The notes under the pieces were generated by a model. The model saw only the letters and a list, made by a program, of their open reading frames with translations. It had not been told where the DNA came from and did not search any database. Below, piece by piece: positions 1 through 11,100 of a DNA stretch of 64,000 nucleotides. Origin of the DNA: Adiantum capillus-veneris. Lineage: Eukaryota; Streptophyta; Polypodiopsida; Polypodiales; Pteridaceae. The DNA lies in contig CM043952.1 in assembly GCA_014529385.2 (NCBI GenBank), positions 69,321,370-69,385,369 on the forward strand, in the 5' to 3' direction. The position numbers and the translations under genes are program-made. Numbering within the stretch: the stretch's first letter is position 1; each line of letters opens with the position of its first letter.

Positions 1-480
1 AAGGTAGAAGGTAACACACATTTTTTCATGTAATAAGAAAAGACTGCTATCATACAAGCTATGATAAATAGCCTAGCTTGTCTAAAGTAAATAAAATCTA
101 TAAGATGGACATCGATAACAACTGATAGGGTCCATTGATACCTGTAAAACACATCGAAGGCTAACTGAATTGTTGTCTTGTTTGGATGGATGCATGTAAG
201 GACTCTATCCTATCTAGGAGGGTTTTCTTTTCTTTGGCAAGCAACCTTACTTAAATGAAGTACTCACTGAGGAACGGGGAAGTTCTTTTACTACTGGTCT
301 ACTAAAAGAGGATCTCTTTCCTACAATCATTGTACCTAAATAATTCTGATACTGAGTTATTTTTGTACTTATCTGTTCATTGTTCCTTGGCCAACTGTCT
401 TTTGAATGTAAAAATTCAATTATGTCTTATTAGTTAAGACTTAAACAGCTACACACACATCCTACACATAAGGTTTTTCC
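1..480 (+). repeat. Leader/pseudo-LTR-like segment of the Penelope-like element, copy 1
   Basis: This segment is repeated in the same orientation at 7356-7659 and, after the Copia insertion, at 12892-13050, with an occasional substitution (I judge about 5 percent by eye). It lies directly upstream of the PLE coding region. In the second copy it is preceded by a TATA-containing promoter-like region and a long leader, so the window probably opens inside copy 1. Direct duplication of a terminal block in head-to-tail copies is how the pseudo-LTRs of Penelope-like elements arise. The segment contains splice-donor-like GTAAGG in copy 2 (about 7546) but not a convincing intron. I could not define its outer ends. 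Confidence 0.6.
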
Positions 481-731
481 TTTCTGTGACTTTGCCGGTT
501 GAAGGTTTACAGGACCAAGTATACGTTACAATTTGGACACTTTGCTAATTTTATGTCACCTCTTTCTCAGGATTGCTCACTTTATAGAATGACAGTTCGC
601 ATGAGTACTAATCACAACCCTGAGAATCATGCAAAGATTATCGATCAGATTAAGCTTTACCTTAAAGACCATAAACCAAAGAATGCCTTGGCTACTAGAA
701 CTAGACCTTTCCTTGCTAGGAAAGCCAAATT

Positions 732-2132
732 ATGTATTACATACTATGGCAAGAAAATGTAAACCTGACTTCACTGTTTTTGCAGACTCTTGCTCTCTCT
801 CAAGGATTGGAACTAACCTCGGAGCCCCTCTCTGTGGCTTCCTCTCTTGTCCTCAAATGTATTAGCAGCTTGGATGCTTCACAACTTATTTATGATTCGG
901 CACTTGCCTCTGATAAAAAACTATCTGTCTTGCATATGTTGTCATTTAATGACTGGGTAAAAATTCTGGCTACATTGAACAAAGACTCCTTAGAAGGAGT
1001 TAATTTGTTGTCCCAATATATTGCCCAACTTCGTGTCCTAGCTTCAAAATATCAGCAAGAGCTTGCCCTGTTCTCCTCCTTTGGCGCTGAGCTGTCTAAC
1101 TTCCTTAGAAAATTATGTGGGATTAACTCCTCAGTTGTCTGCATAGCAAATACCACCTCCATCCCTCAAACTGGGGGCATCTTCTGTCGAGATAGTGCAA
1201 CACTAGAAGTAGTAAAAGAATTTCAAAATAATCTTTGCTCCCTCAATGATGTTAACCTCCTTGAGATGGTACCAAAAATCTCTAAAGTTTTTCCTGTCTT
1301 ACCAGTAAGACAAATCAAAATTGAGTCCCTAGGAGTTGACCATCAACTGTGGGTTCTGCCAAACAAAGCCTTCTTGGCTCCTATTCTTAGTGAAACCTGG
1401 GTGTACCTTGCTAACCTTCCTGCCTCAACTGTGGAAGACTGCAAACTCAAGATTCTTAAAGGTGGACAGCTCCTAGACAAAGGGGAGCTGATTAAAGCAC
1501 GTTTCAACCTTCATCTCATCGACCACTCCAAATGCCCTTCAAATTCAGGATTATACATACGCACTACGGGGAACATGGAATTTGCTAAAAGTAACCCGGA
1601 TTTCTACACTGAGTCCATCTATAATATCTTCCGCCCCTATGTGAAATGTGCTTGTAGATTTCTTGACCCCAAAGCTTCCTGTGATTCAAGCATCATGTGG
1701 TTTGATTATGCAATATGGTTCATCCTCAACCATCTGGATTTATTATTCCCAGAGAAACCAGTCGACTTTCATCTGTCCCTCATCTACTCCTGGCTAGGTG
1801 GACAAGCCAAGCAGATTGTGATTGCACAAATTGCCTTTAATATCTTCCGTGGTCTTATGCATGATATTCTGAAAGAGCTTAAAGCAGATGAACCCGGTCT
1901 ATACCTCACCATTTATGCTAACTTTAAAGGGGTCAATCTCATCACTACTATTCTTAAACCTTGTATTGAAGATGATGATTCTCCTGCTCTAAAAAGAGCT
2001 AACTCCGTGGCTACTCCCAACTCTTTCACCTCTTTTTTAACACCTAGCTCCTCGTCTAATCAAGACAAAACTCGTAGCTTTACAAGAGGGAGAGGCAGGG
2101 TTCCTGCAATCAAAAAATTCCCTGAAATCTAA
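732..2132 (+). CDS. Long ORF of the Penelope-like element, upstream of the RT (unknown function)
   Basis: A 466-residue ORF that begins with an ATG at 732 and ends in TAA at 2130-2132. I recognise no catalytic domain. The tail (last ~60 residues) is rich in Ser, Thr, Pro and Arg, including an arginine/glycine patch near the end that could bind nucleic acid. The next ORF begins with ATG four bases later in the same reading frame, so the two could be separate ORFs read from one transcript, or one polyprotein split by a nonsense codon. The body resembles the long N-terminal extension that precedes the RT in endonuclease-lacking PLEs, but this is inference from position. The frame itself is undamaged over 1.4 kb, which suggests coding constraint until recently. 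Confidence 0.6.
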   Translation: MYYILWQENVNLTSLFLQTLALSQGLELTSEPLSVASSLVLKCISSLDASQLIYDSALASDKKLSVLHMLSFNDWVKILATLNKDSLEGVNLLSQYIAQLRVLASKYQQELALFSSFGAELSNFLRKLCGINSSVVCIANTTSIPQTGGIFCRDSATLEVVKEFQNNLCSLNDVNLLEMVPKISKVFPVLPVRQIKIESLGVDHQLWVLPNKAFLAPILSETWVYLANLPASTVEDCKLKILKGGQLLDKGELIKARFNLHLIDHSKCPSNSGLYIRTTGNMEFAKSNPDFYTESIYNIFRPYVKCACRFLDPKASCDSSIMWFDYAIWFILNHLDLLFPEKPVDFHLSLIYSWLGGQAKQIVIAQIAFNIFRGLMHDILKELKADEPGLYLTIYANFKGVNLITTILKPCIEDDDSPALKRANSVATPNSFTSFLTPSSSSNQDKTRSFTRGRGRVPAIKKFPEI

Positions 2133-2135
2133 CCC

Positions 2136-3998
2136 ATGAATATATTGCAAGTCTCAACAAACCCATGTGGAAGAAGAATTCTCTGTAGAGAAGATCTGAA
2201 ATGTGGTGCTATCTACATACACTGTCTCTTTCACAATGTACTTCTCGATTGGATTCAACCAAAAAATCTTTTTTGTGAGTGCTTTGAATTACTTTTTGGG
2301 AATCATAAACTACTTGACAATATTCTCATAGGATGGAAATATCATCATCCTATAAAAGGAGTAGTTTTAAATAATGACTTTCTTCGGCAAGAAGCAATCC
2401 TTTATTATACACGCATTCATTTTGCCACATTCTGCAGGAACTTTGAAGGAATTGGTAACCGTGTCTGCACCCAGGATCTCAGCATTATTAATAATGCCAC
2501 AATACGCAAGCTATTGGCCAAAGGCCTCAATCATATATCTAACTTTCCAAAAAACCCCTACCTTGCCCTATCAACTTTACTTAGCTGCCTCATTGACCTT
2601 GTCAGTGCTCTCCGACTGGAGATGACAGTCCTACCGGACTTAAAGGAATTAGTGAAGGAATGCTTCCTTCATAGAATTTCTCAACTTCCTAGGAAGTGGC
2701 TTTCTTCTGATAGCTCTTGGCTTACATCTCAACTAGCTCTTGATTTTCAACTAATCTCGGATAAATGGTTTGTGGTCGGGCTTGACAAAAGCTCCAACTG
2801 TCCCACTATTATGTGCAAATACTTGGCTTGGAAAGCCGCTAGGGATCGAGTATCCGGTAAAGAATTTTGTCACTTGGCAATACGCCTCAAAATATCTCTA
2901 ACAAGATTTCTAAACATTTAGGGCAGCTTGGGTACTCGGTAAGTAACACTAAGTTACCAGTACTATTTCCTACATATAAATTCCACAAGCATAAGTTCAG
3001 ATGGATATCTGATGCCTCCAACTGTATCTTCTCTGATATCACCAAAGATATTACTCTTTGCCTTGACCTTATCCTCACAGAATTTGAGCTCATATGTGCA
3101 GATAGGCAGAGAATCTGCCAGGATTTACTAAATATCCAATATAATCCCTTCTGGTTAACTAAAAATGCTACAGAAGTCACACTTAACCTTCCTCAAAATA
3201 TCTTCCACATCTTTACCGTTGATATTACACAATGCTACGAAAACATTCCACTTAATGGGGATCTCGGCCTTAAGACCGTTTTAGCCAAGGTTATTAATTT
3301 AGCCTTTACCAATGCTAAGAAGAGAAAATATCATTTCATTTCCCTATCCAAGAAGCCTAGATGGATTCAAGCATCTCGCTCCATGCACCCTATACACTTC
3401 AATGAATCAAAACTTTGCTCCTATATTTCTTGGCTGTTGAATAACTGTACTATTATTTCAGGTGGCTGCTGCTTTAAGGAATGACTTGGCATCCCTATGG
3501 GCTTCTCTTGCTCACCAATTATGTGCAATATCTACCTTGATTTCTTTGAATACAGATGGTGTCTTAATTAAGAACATGAAAATTGACCACAAAAAACTTC
3601 TACTATTTAATCATACTTTTAGATACATGGATGACTTGCTTAGTATTAACAATAGGGAGTTCTCTAATGAGATTGGTCTAATTTACCCCCACTACCTAAA
3701 AATTGAGCCCACTTCCCTCCAAGATAACTCGTCATTTTTTGGGGATTTCTGCAAATCTGTCCAATTCCTTAATCTTTCAATATCCCTTCATTCCCCTTCT
3801 ACAGGTGGATATGACCTTAAGTTTATATGGAGAAAGGATCTTCTTAAGCTACCCCACATGGATTTCATTAAAAGAAATAGCAATAGGCCATACAAAGCCT
3901 CTATTTGCTCCTGTATTGGTCTTCTTTACTTAATCTGCTACTCTTCATCTACCCCTTCCTTGGCTTGGGAAGAAATATCTGTACTAATTAAAAAATAA
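2136..3998 (+). pseudogene. Penelope-like (PLE/TERT-type) reverse transcriptase, broken
   Basis: The RT is spread over shifted frames. The segment 2136-2921 holds an N-terminal region with 'LLAKGLNHI' and 'VVGLDKSSNC', comparable to the 'GL-x-FIP' and 'DKG' blocks upstream of the PLE fingers. The frame 2867-3484 carries palm motif A (TVDITQCYENIPL). Motif B (LGIPMGFSCSPIMCNIYL) follows from about 3483 in the same frame, just after an in-frame TGA. A further shift near 3550 leads to motif C (FRYMDDLLSINN) in 3462-3998, followed by 'IYPHYLKIEPTS' and 'FLNLSISLH', the usual PLE spacing after the catalytic Asp pair. The motif order and the 'IYP' block argue for PLE rather than LINE or LTR RT. No GIY-YIG endonuclease is readable after the RT before 4060, so the copy is either of the endonuclease-lacking type (Athena/Coprina-like) or 3'-truncated. 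At least two frameshifts and one or two nonsense codons make it inactive. Confidence 0.75.
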
Positions 3999-4176
3999 TG
4001 CTATAACGGATTTAATCAGAATCAGATCTGAAACACTATCATACAAGCTCTCATTAGGCATAACTGGCCTGGACTATTGTTTCAGAAAGAGAATCTCATC
4101 TCTCTTATAAGGTAGTAGGCCCATACACAATGAGCCTACTACCGACCCATTGTGTGTGGTGCCTGGGTTAGGGTGG

Positions 4177-4278
<102 letters not shown>

Positions 4279-4294
4279 ATTGGTTATAACTCAA

Positions 4295-4311
4295 CCCCCC
4301 CCCCCCCCCCC
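4295..4311. repeat. Poly-C tract
   Basis: A run of 17 C residues shortly after the (CA)n array. It is prone to slippage, so its length in the assembly may be inexact. Confidence 0.9.
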
Positions 4312-4390
4312 TTCCTTTCCATTTGGCATAGTAGTGATACCTTTTTGCTATGCCACTAAAAACTACCTTATAATGGGACAATATCCCCGC

Positions 4391-5735
4391 TTAACACTAG
4401 AATGGTAACATGACACTTTTATGTCCTTGGACACTTTTGTGTCCTGTTAAGTGACCATTTTGCTTAAATTATTTGAAGAGTATGAAAATGAATTTCTAGG
4501 TGCTATATATCCACAAAAGTGCCTTATGAGCTGAAAAAAACTTAGCATTTCTTTTTTAGTATCGATCTCACCATTAACCTTACTCTTGCACAACATTTTT
4601 GAACCTAAACTGTGTGAAAAAATGGGTCCTGTTTTTGGCTTTTTTTCAATTTTTGGCAACTATACCACTCTAAACTTCATGTTTGTGAGGTTTAGATGGC
4701 TAGAGGTTAGGCCTTCATAGTTCTCAACATGTTTTGATGCTTGTAGGGAGAGCTAAGTGTTAAAATTGAAAGTTATGACCAATTTACAAGAATTGCATAA
4801 TCCTGTTTTTTGGCTAAAATTAGCACTTTTATGATTTTTTGGTGGCTTTCTTGATATCCAAATTCAATTTTGATTGTGTAAGTGTAATGTATAACATAAA
4901 GCTAATCTTCCTTGAGTTTTGGGGGACCTAATATGCTATATAGCATAGTATATGATGATGGTTGAGTTATTTGATTGCTGAAGAGTACAATACATTTTAG
5001 AGTAGCAAGTATAACTTTCTCAATATTGCTAGTTTCTTAGGACAATTGTGTGTATTTTGTAGGTAGTAACCATATCTAATCATAGACTACAAACTTGGCT
5101 AGATATTGAGTAGTTTCTATGGGTTTCTAGAGGTCATAATGCTAAACCCAGTTTTTTCATGTTTGCTGTATTTAGCACTTTATAATTGCCCCCAAGGTTC
5201 CAATTGTAAGAGATCCATTATCCTTTTGACATGCTCCATGGCTCCTTTGAATCCAAAGGCCCAAAGGGAACTAAGAAAACATGTATATAGTATCTGTATT
5301 GAGCGTGGCTATAGAAACTTTGATGATAGGTCCGCAGAATGGCAAAAATGCAACTTTTTTGTACCTATTTTTTTTGCCCAAAACAAAATTAGTGAGGTAA
5401 AAGCAACCATATGTTTTGGTCACCAACCCATTGAAGTTAACTAGGCATTTTATCTCATGTCCTACAAAAATGTCCACTCTTATTTATATGCAAACAATCG
5501 TAAGAAATTGCTGTTTTGGGCAAAATGCACTGGTCCATCAACTTTGGAGGCTTGTAGTGACCAAGGGATGAGAAAAATTACAAGTTTCTCATTTTTTCCA
5601 TATGTATTAGTTATTGAACTATAAGCTCATGAAAGGATTTTTCAAAATGAGTGGATCTACTATGGTTTTGGAATTTTTTCCCAAAATCCTAAAAGGACAC
5701 TTTTATGTCCTGTTAGGTTACCATTCTAGTGTTAA
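4391..5735. mobile_element. piggyBac-like non-autonomous DNA transposon with TTAA duplications
   Basis: The element is bounded by TTAA at 4391-4394 and TTAA at 5732-5735. Just inside are perfect 15 bp inverted repeats: CACTAGAATGGTAAC at 4395-4409 and its exact reverse complement at 5717-5731. Subterminal blocks related to 'ggacacttttatgtcctgtta' occur near both ends (4411-4450 and 5695-5715), partly palindromic. TTAA target duplication and termini beginning CACTAGAA/CCCTAGAA are piggyBac hallmarks. CACTA (EnSpm) elements also begin CACTA, but duplicate 3 bp, and the 3-base flanks here do not match as direct repeats. The 1.3 kb interior is AT-rich and holds only a 112-residue ORF (5106-5444) without a recognisable transposase, so the copy would depend on an enzyme supplied in trans. 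It lies between two PLE copies. Confidence 0.65.
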
Positions 5736-5891
5736 ACAAAGCGTGAAAGAATAAGTATCATCATCATATGGGGTAGGCGGCCCCTGTCCACTCTCTATCG
5801 CCCTCCCCAGGCGATGACACTTGCAGGCTCCCGCAGTTGAGGGCGGCCGAATGCATTCATCCTACTTGCTCTGGGAGCGTGCACACCATCC

Positions 5892-5898
5892 TATATAA
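5892..5898 (+). promoter_or_regulatory. TATA box of PLE copy 2 leader
   Basis: TATATAA follows a GC-rich patch and is followed ~30-60 bases later by a pyrimidine-rich stretch typical of a plant start site. Direction and position fit transcription into the PLE leader at 7356. It is a motif call only. Confidence 0.4.
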
Positions 5899-6139
5899 AC
5901 TGAGGTGACTTGGATTAGGTTTTTTCTGCTTACTCTCGTCACTGTTTGAACTTGCTAAAGAAATGGAGCTTGCAGCTCAAGCAACACAGGTGTTATGTTT
6001 TACCTTACCGCCGATTCCGGTGTTGGTTTGTTCTTTGTTGTAATGCTATGCATGGTTGATAAAGATTGGAGCCCTCTGTTTTACATTGTATATTGGTCAT
6101 AATCAGAAGAAGAACAAATAGTTTCTCCATGGCATGGAT

Positions 6140-6720
6140 GACTTAGGTCTTGAGACCTCGATTTGCATTTAAAATAGGGATGATCTCTGTTGAAGACTTG
6201 CATGAACAGAGCATTAATTTGTTGCAGGTGGTTGTACTTAACTCTGTACTAACCGCTGAGGGTTGCTTGTTACACCATGGAATGATCCTCTTTAAAACTG
6301 TTGTGCAATCACATGATTGGCTGGGGTCTTGAGACCTCGTTTTGGTAGCTATTTCTATTGAAACACTGGCACAGACTGAGATTTTTCTTGCAAGAAGTTA
6401 TTGGATCTGTGCTAGCAGCTGAGGGTTGTTCTTTTCACTGATGGTTATCATATCTACCTGCCATATTGCCGCTGCAGGTGTGTCAGGTAATGCATTGCTC
6501 TGAACTAGCCGATAAGGGCTACCTTTTACACTATAAAAAATCTTTGTTGAGCCATCGCATAGTTGGCTTGGGTTGTGACCTTGTTTTGCATTTGGTAAAC
6601 GGCTTCTGTCGAACACTGGCAAGGACAGAGTGTTTCTAGCAAGATGATATAGGCTCTGTGCTAGCAGCTAAGGGTTGTTATTTTCACTAACCGGTTATCA
6701 TACCTACCTAGTAAATTGCC
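6140..6720 (+). repeat. Degenerate tandem repeats in the PLE leader
   Basis: Three diverged units start with 'ggtcttgagacctcg' or its variant, near 6147, 6326 and 6569. Each is followed by a 'ctgt(t/c)gaa...acagag' block and then by 'ctgtgctagcagctgagggttg' or variants (about 6243, 6407, 6657), with a further partial block near 6505. Spacing is about 175-245 bases. The units are too diverged to be a young satellite. Confidence 0.6.
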
Positions 6721-7355
6721 GATACAGGTGTGTTAGCTTATGGGTTGCCTTGTTCGTAACCACTACAGATATCTCTTGGATATTCAATCTTAAAAAAAAG
6801 GGGGGGGGGGCATGACTGGCAGGTTCGGAAACTGTTGGTCTTTCTCTTCGATAAACTGTTGCCGCACTCGGGCTTATGTACAGCATCACCATTGGGATTT
6901 TATATCAGATAAGGGGATGGGGTGTTTTTATATCATACTCAAACAAGGCCGGACACTACCGTCCTTTATGGATACTAACAACTTGGCATTCTGAAGGTAA
7001 GTATATAGCTGTTACTTTTGGCTTTGGAAAAAAGCTATGGACGGTGATCTATGAGTCTACTTAGTATACATGGAGTTTTCGATACTCTGTGGATTGGTCA
7101 TACTGTCATTGTTATAAAAAGGGACATTATTCATTAATCTCTTTTGATACCATTGGGCATGTTACACAATTTAAGTCTTTCTTGACCTCTCGTTGTGTAA
7201 AGGAATACCAATGACACCTTGAGATTGTTACTCCTGAAGGTAAGTATATGGTTACTACTGCAAAGCATAGCTACCAAGCTATGGTGTAAAAAAATAGATC
7301 TCACGATGGTTAAATTGATATATGGGTTCTTGGTGGGCTTCACAGCTCAGTATAA

Positions 7356-7659
7356 AAGGTAGAAGGTAACACACATTTTTTCATGTAATAAGAAAAGACT
7401 GCTATCATACAAGCTCTAATAAGTAACCTAGCTTGTCTAAAGTAAATAAAATATGTAAGATGGACACGGATAACAACTGATAGGGTCCATTGATACTTGT
7501 AAAACACATCCAAGGTTAACTAAATTGTTGTCTTGTTTGGATGGATGCAGGTAAGGACTCTATCCTATCTTGGAAGGTTTTCTTTTCTTTGACAAGCAAC
7601 CTTACTTAAATGAAGTACTCACTGAGGAATGGGGAAGTTCTTTTACTACTGGTCTAACT
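7356..7659 (+). repeat. Leader/pseudo-LTR-like segment of PLE copy 2, left part
   Basis: It aligns with 1-303 in the same orientation. It is interrupted at 7659 by the Copia insertion; the alignment resumes at 12892. The two parts share the TAACT that was duplicated. Confidence 0.8.
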
Positions 7660-7981
7660 TGTAAAGAATGAGGATGCAAGAGAGCTACACAAGACAAGCA
7701 CAAAGCACACAGAGATGGAAAGCTTCTTCTTCTTCTTCACAGAAAAGAGAGTACAAAATGACTAAGTGCTAAAGCTGAAAAGTAGCACATATGTACATGC
7801 GGTCACTAAGTGTGAACTCGCTAGAAGCGTACTAGGCTGGCACTATAAGTGTAGTCCAGCTGTAGAATCACTGGCAGAGATCCTCCGTGTCGGTCACCTA
7901 ACGCGCCAGTGAGTAAATGCCGTAAGCGGCCAAGACCCATAGTGGATGCCAGCTCAAGGTGTAGAGCTCGACATCTCAACA
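7660..7981 (-). repeat. Copia 3' LTR
   Basis: 322 bp, TGTAAAG...CTCAACA on the plus strand. It contains a 46 bp segment (rich in cttcttctt) that is absent from the other LTR, between 'gcacaaag' and 'tacaaaatg'. The minus-strand polypurine tract lies immediately outside at 7982-7990. Confidence 0.93.
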
Positions 7982-8124
7982 CTCCCCCTCGAGCTCTGCA
8001 TGTCGCAAAGTCCAAGCATAGTCCGGAAACGTCGAAGCTTCTCAGCTCCGAGGGCCTTGGTAAAGATATCCGCTATCTGCTCCTCTGTGCTGACGTAGAC
8101 CAAGTCGATGTCGCCCGCCAACAC

Positions 8125-11100
8125 TCACTCTCGAACGTAGTGGTAATGGACCTCTATGTGTTTGGTCCTGGCATGGAACACTAGGTTCCTAGCCAACTGT
8201 ATGCTGCTGAGGTTGTCACAATGGATGAAAATCTGCTGGTCCACCTGCACTCCCAAGTCCTCAAGTAATGTGCGTAGCCAAGCTACCTCGCACGCCGCAA
8301 CTGCTGCACCTCTGTACTCGGCCTCTGTGCTCGATAAAGCAACCGTAGGCTGCTTTTTGCTGCTCCAAGTAACAGCAGCACTACCAAAAGAGAACATGAA
8401 GCCACTCGTAGATCTCCTATCAACAATGCTACCTGCCCAATCTGCATCTGTATACCCATACAATGCTAATGGTGCATCTGCTGCATAGAACAATGCGTAG
8501 TCAAGAGTACCTTGCACATACCTAAGTGTGCGTCGTACTCCATCCAAATGTGGCTTCCTCGGAAGCTGCATGAACTGACTCTCCAAGCCTACTGTGTAGC
8601 TCAAGTCTGGCCTCGTGATAGTCAAGTAGATTAGACTACCCACAATCTTCCTGTACATGTTGACATCCTCAACAACATCACCCTTCTCTGCACTCAGCTT
8701 TGCATTCACATCCAAGGGAATAGAAATTGGCTTACAATCAGCCATACCATACTTTGACAACATGTCCAAAGCATACTGTCTCTGTGATAGCCATACACCC
8801 TCTGGAGTCCTGATCACCTCAATGCCAAGAAAGTAGCGCAACTCGCCTAAATCTTTCATTTCAAACTCCTGTTTGAGAAGACCCTTCACATGGTCAATCT
8901 CCATAGCATTGTCACCAACAATAATAAGGTCATCTACATATATGGTAATGACCACAATCCCCACATCACTCTCACGTACATAGAGTGAATGATCAGCATG
9001 AGCTCTCCTAAAATCAATACTGACAAGATACTTGGCAATCCTGTCATACCATGCTCTAGAGCCCTGCTTCAAACCATACAAAGCTTTGAGAAGTCTGCAT
9101 ACATAATCTGGGTAACCTGGATCGACATAACCAGGTGGCTGATCCATATACACTTCCTCTTGCAACTCACCATTCAAGAAGGCATTCTTTACATCCATTT
9201 GATGCATAATCCATCCTCTAGATGCAGCCACTGCTATGACAGCTCTCACAGTCGTCATCTTTGCCACTGGAGCAAAGGTCTCCTCATAGTCTATGCCATA
9301 CGTCTGTGCATAACCCTTTGCGACCAGCCTTGCCTTGTGACGCTCAATGTTACCATCAGCCTTATGCTTGGTTTTATACACCCATTTACAGCCAATAGCT
9401 TTCTTGCCACTTGGCAATGGCACCAACTCCCATGTGTCGTTTGCTTCCAATGCAGCCATCTCTTCATTCATTGCATCATCCCAATGCACATTTCCAACTG
9501 CATCCTCAAAACATGTGGGCTCCACATCTTGTATCACCTTAGCCATGTAGGCTCGGTGATGCGCTAGATACCCATCATAAGTCAATTTCTGAATTGGATT
9601 TCTGACTCTATTAGATCTGCGCGGTCCTGGGTCACTCCTTTGCCCTCTAGCATCTTCTTGTACTTTCCTAACACCAAGTGTCCTGACAGCCGGAATTCCA
9701 AATTCCTCATCAAGACTTTGTTCAGAACCATCTGAATCCATGTCTACATGTGAAAAACCTGATGATGCATCAGCCATAAAGGGAGGTTCATCAACCTTTT
9801 CCTTTCCTTTTCGTGATACATTCCCTGTACCTGTTGGTGAAGTAACCTGCGTACGTAGTCTACCATTCCATGGTTTCTCAACAGAGCCACGAGAAGAGGA
9901 CTCTTGTGGTACACTCAAAACCTGTGACTGTGGCCTCACATTTTGTACAACCACATCATCTTTTACATCAGCCCCAATAGTGCCATGTGCATTACTGTAC
10001 CAGCTGCTCATCTCATCAAAGACTACATCTCTGCTCACTCGTAATTTTCGTGTAGTAGGATTGTAGCACCTGTACCCCTTTTGTTCAAGGGAATATCCCA
10101 CAAGAATACATTTCTCTGCTTTAGGATCCAATTTTCTACGCAACTCATCTGGTACATGCACGTAAGCTATGCAGCCAAACACTTTCAAGTGTGCCAAATC
10201 AGGCTTTGTACCTGTAAACTTTTCCTCAGGTGTTACATCATGCACCGCAGCTGTAGGTGTCCTGTTCATAATGTACACAGCTGTATTTATGGCTTCAGCC
10301 CAGAAATGATGAGGCATGTTCTTCTCATTCATCATTGCACGTGCAACCTCTGCAATGTGCCTGTTTTTCCTTTCTGCGACCCCATTCTGTTGTGGAGTAT
10401 ATGTGCATGTAAAGTGCCTGCGTATACCATGCATTCGCAGAAAATCTGAAAAATCATTGGAGAAGTACTCTCCCCCTCCATCTGACCTCAATGTCTTGAT
10501 TTGCATATCTGTCTCCTTCTCAATCATGACTTTGAAGTCTTGAAAGTGACCAAACACTTCACTTTTGTTACGCATGAAGTAGACCCATACTTTCCTTGTA
10601 TGGTCATCAATGAAAGAGACATAATACCTGCAACCATGTATACTTGCAGTATCGGTTGGACCCCAAACATCTGTGTGCACCACCTCAAGTGGCTTTTTAC
10701 ATACATTGCGCTCATGTGGAAATGAGCCCTTTGACTGTTTTCCAAACTGGCATGCTGCACACACTTTATGCATACCATCCACCTTGAATTTGGGCAAACC
10801 TTTTACAATCTGTTTTGATTGCATGCTGCGCAATCTCTGCTCATTGACATGGCCAATGCGTTTGTGCCAAATGTCAACATCAGCCACAACACCTGTGCCC
10901 TGTGCAAATAATGCAGCTTGTACCTCAGGCATGTCTACATTCAGCGTAAACATTCTGCCCACACATTTGCCCTCTGTGATCAGCTTACAGCCATTCTGGA
11001 AATCTTCTACATAACAGCCATTTGGATTGAAGCGAGCCTGCAAACCCTGCTCAACCATTTGTCCAACAGAAACAAGATTCTTTGTAATGTTTGGGACATG

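Larger units (their letters stand above)
5736..7356 (+). other. 5' promoter/leader region of PLE copy 2
   Basis: This stretch precedes the repeated leader block at 7356. It begins with a GC-rich patch (5765-5880), then a TATATAA box, then ~1.35 kb of leader with no long ORF. Several donor-like GGTAAGT sites are present (about 6993, 7238 and 7546) and CAG-type acceptor-like sites occur (for example near 6227 and 6475), consistent with a spliced leader; introns are known in PLEs. No complete intron can be fixed without transcript data. Confidence 0.45.

Noticed and set aside
750..790. Short intron joining the frame at 499-762 to the ORF at 732
   Set aside because: Donor- and acceptor-like sites are only ~28 bases apart, too short for a plant intron; the ATG at 732 explains the ORF.
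5106..5444. 112-residue ORF as a piggyBac transposase
   Set aside because: No DDD core or Cys-rich C-terminus; too short and of no recognisable family.
4391..5735. CACTA (EnSpm) transposon on the basis of the CACTA start
   Set aside because: CACTA elements duplicate 3 bp; the flanks here match as 4 bp TTAA, not as a 3 bp direct repeat, so piggyBac is the better fit.
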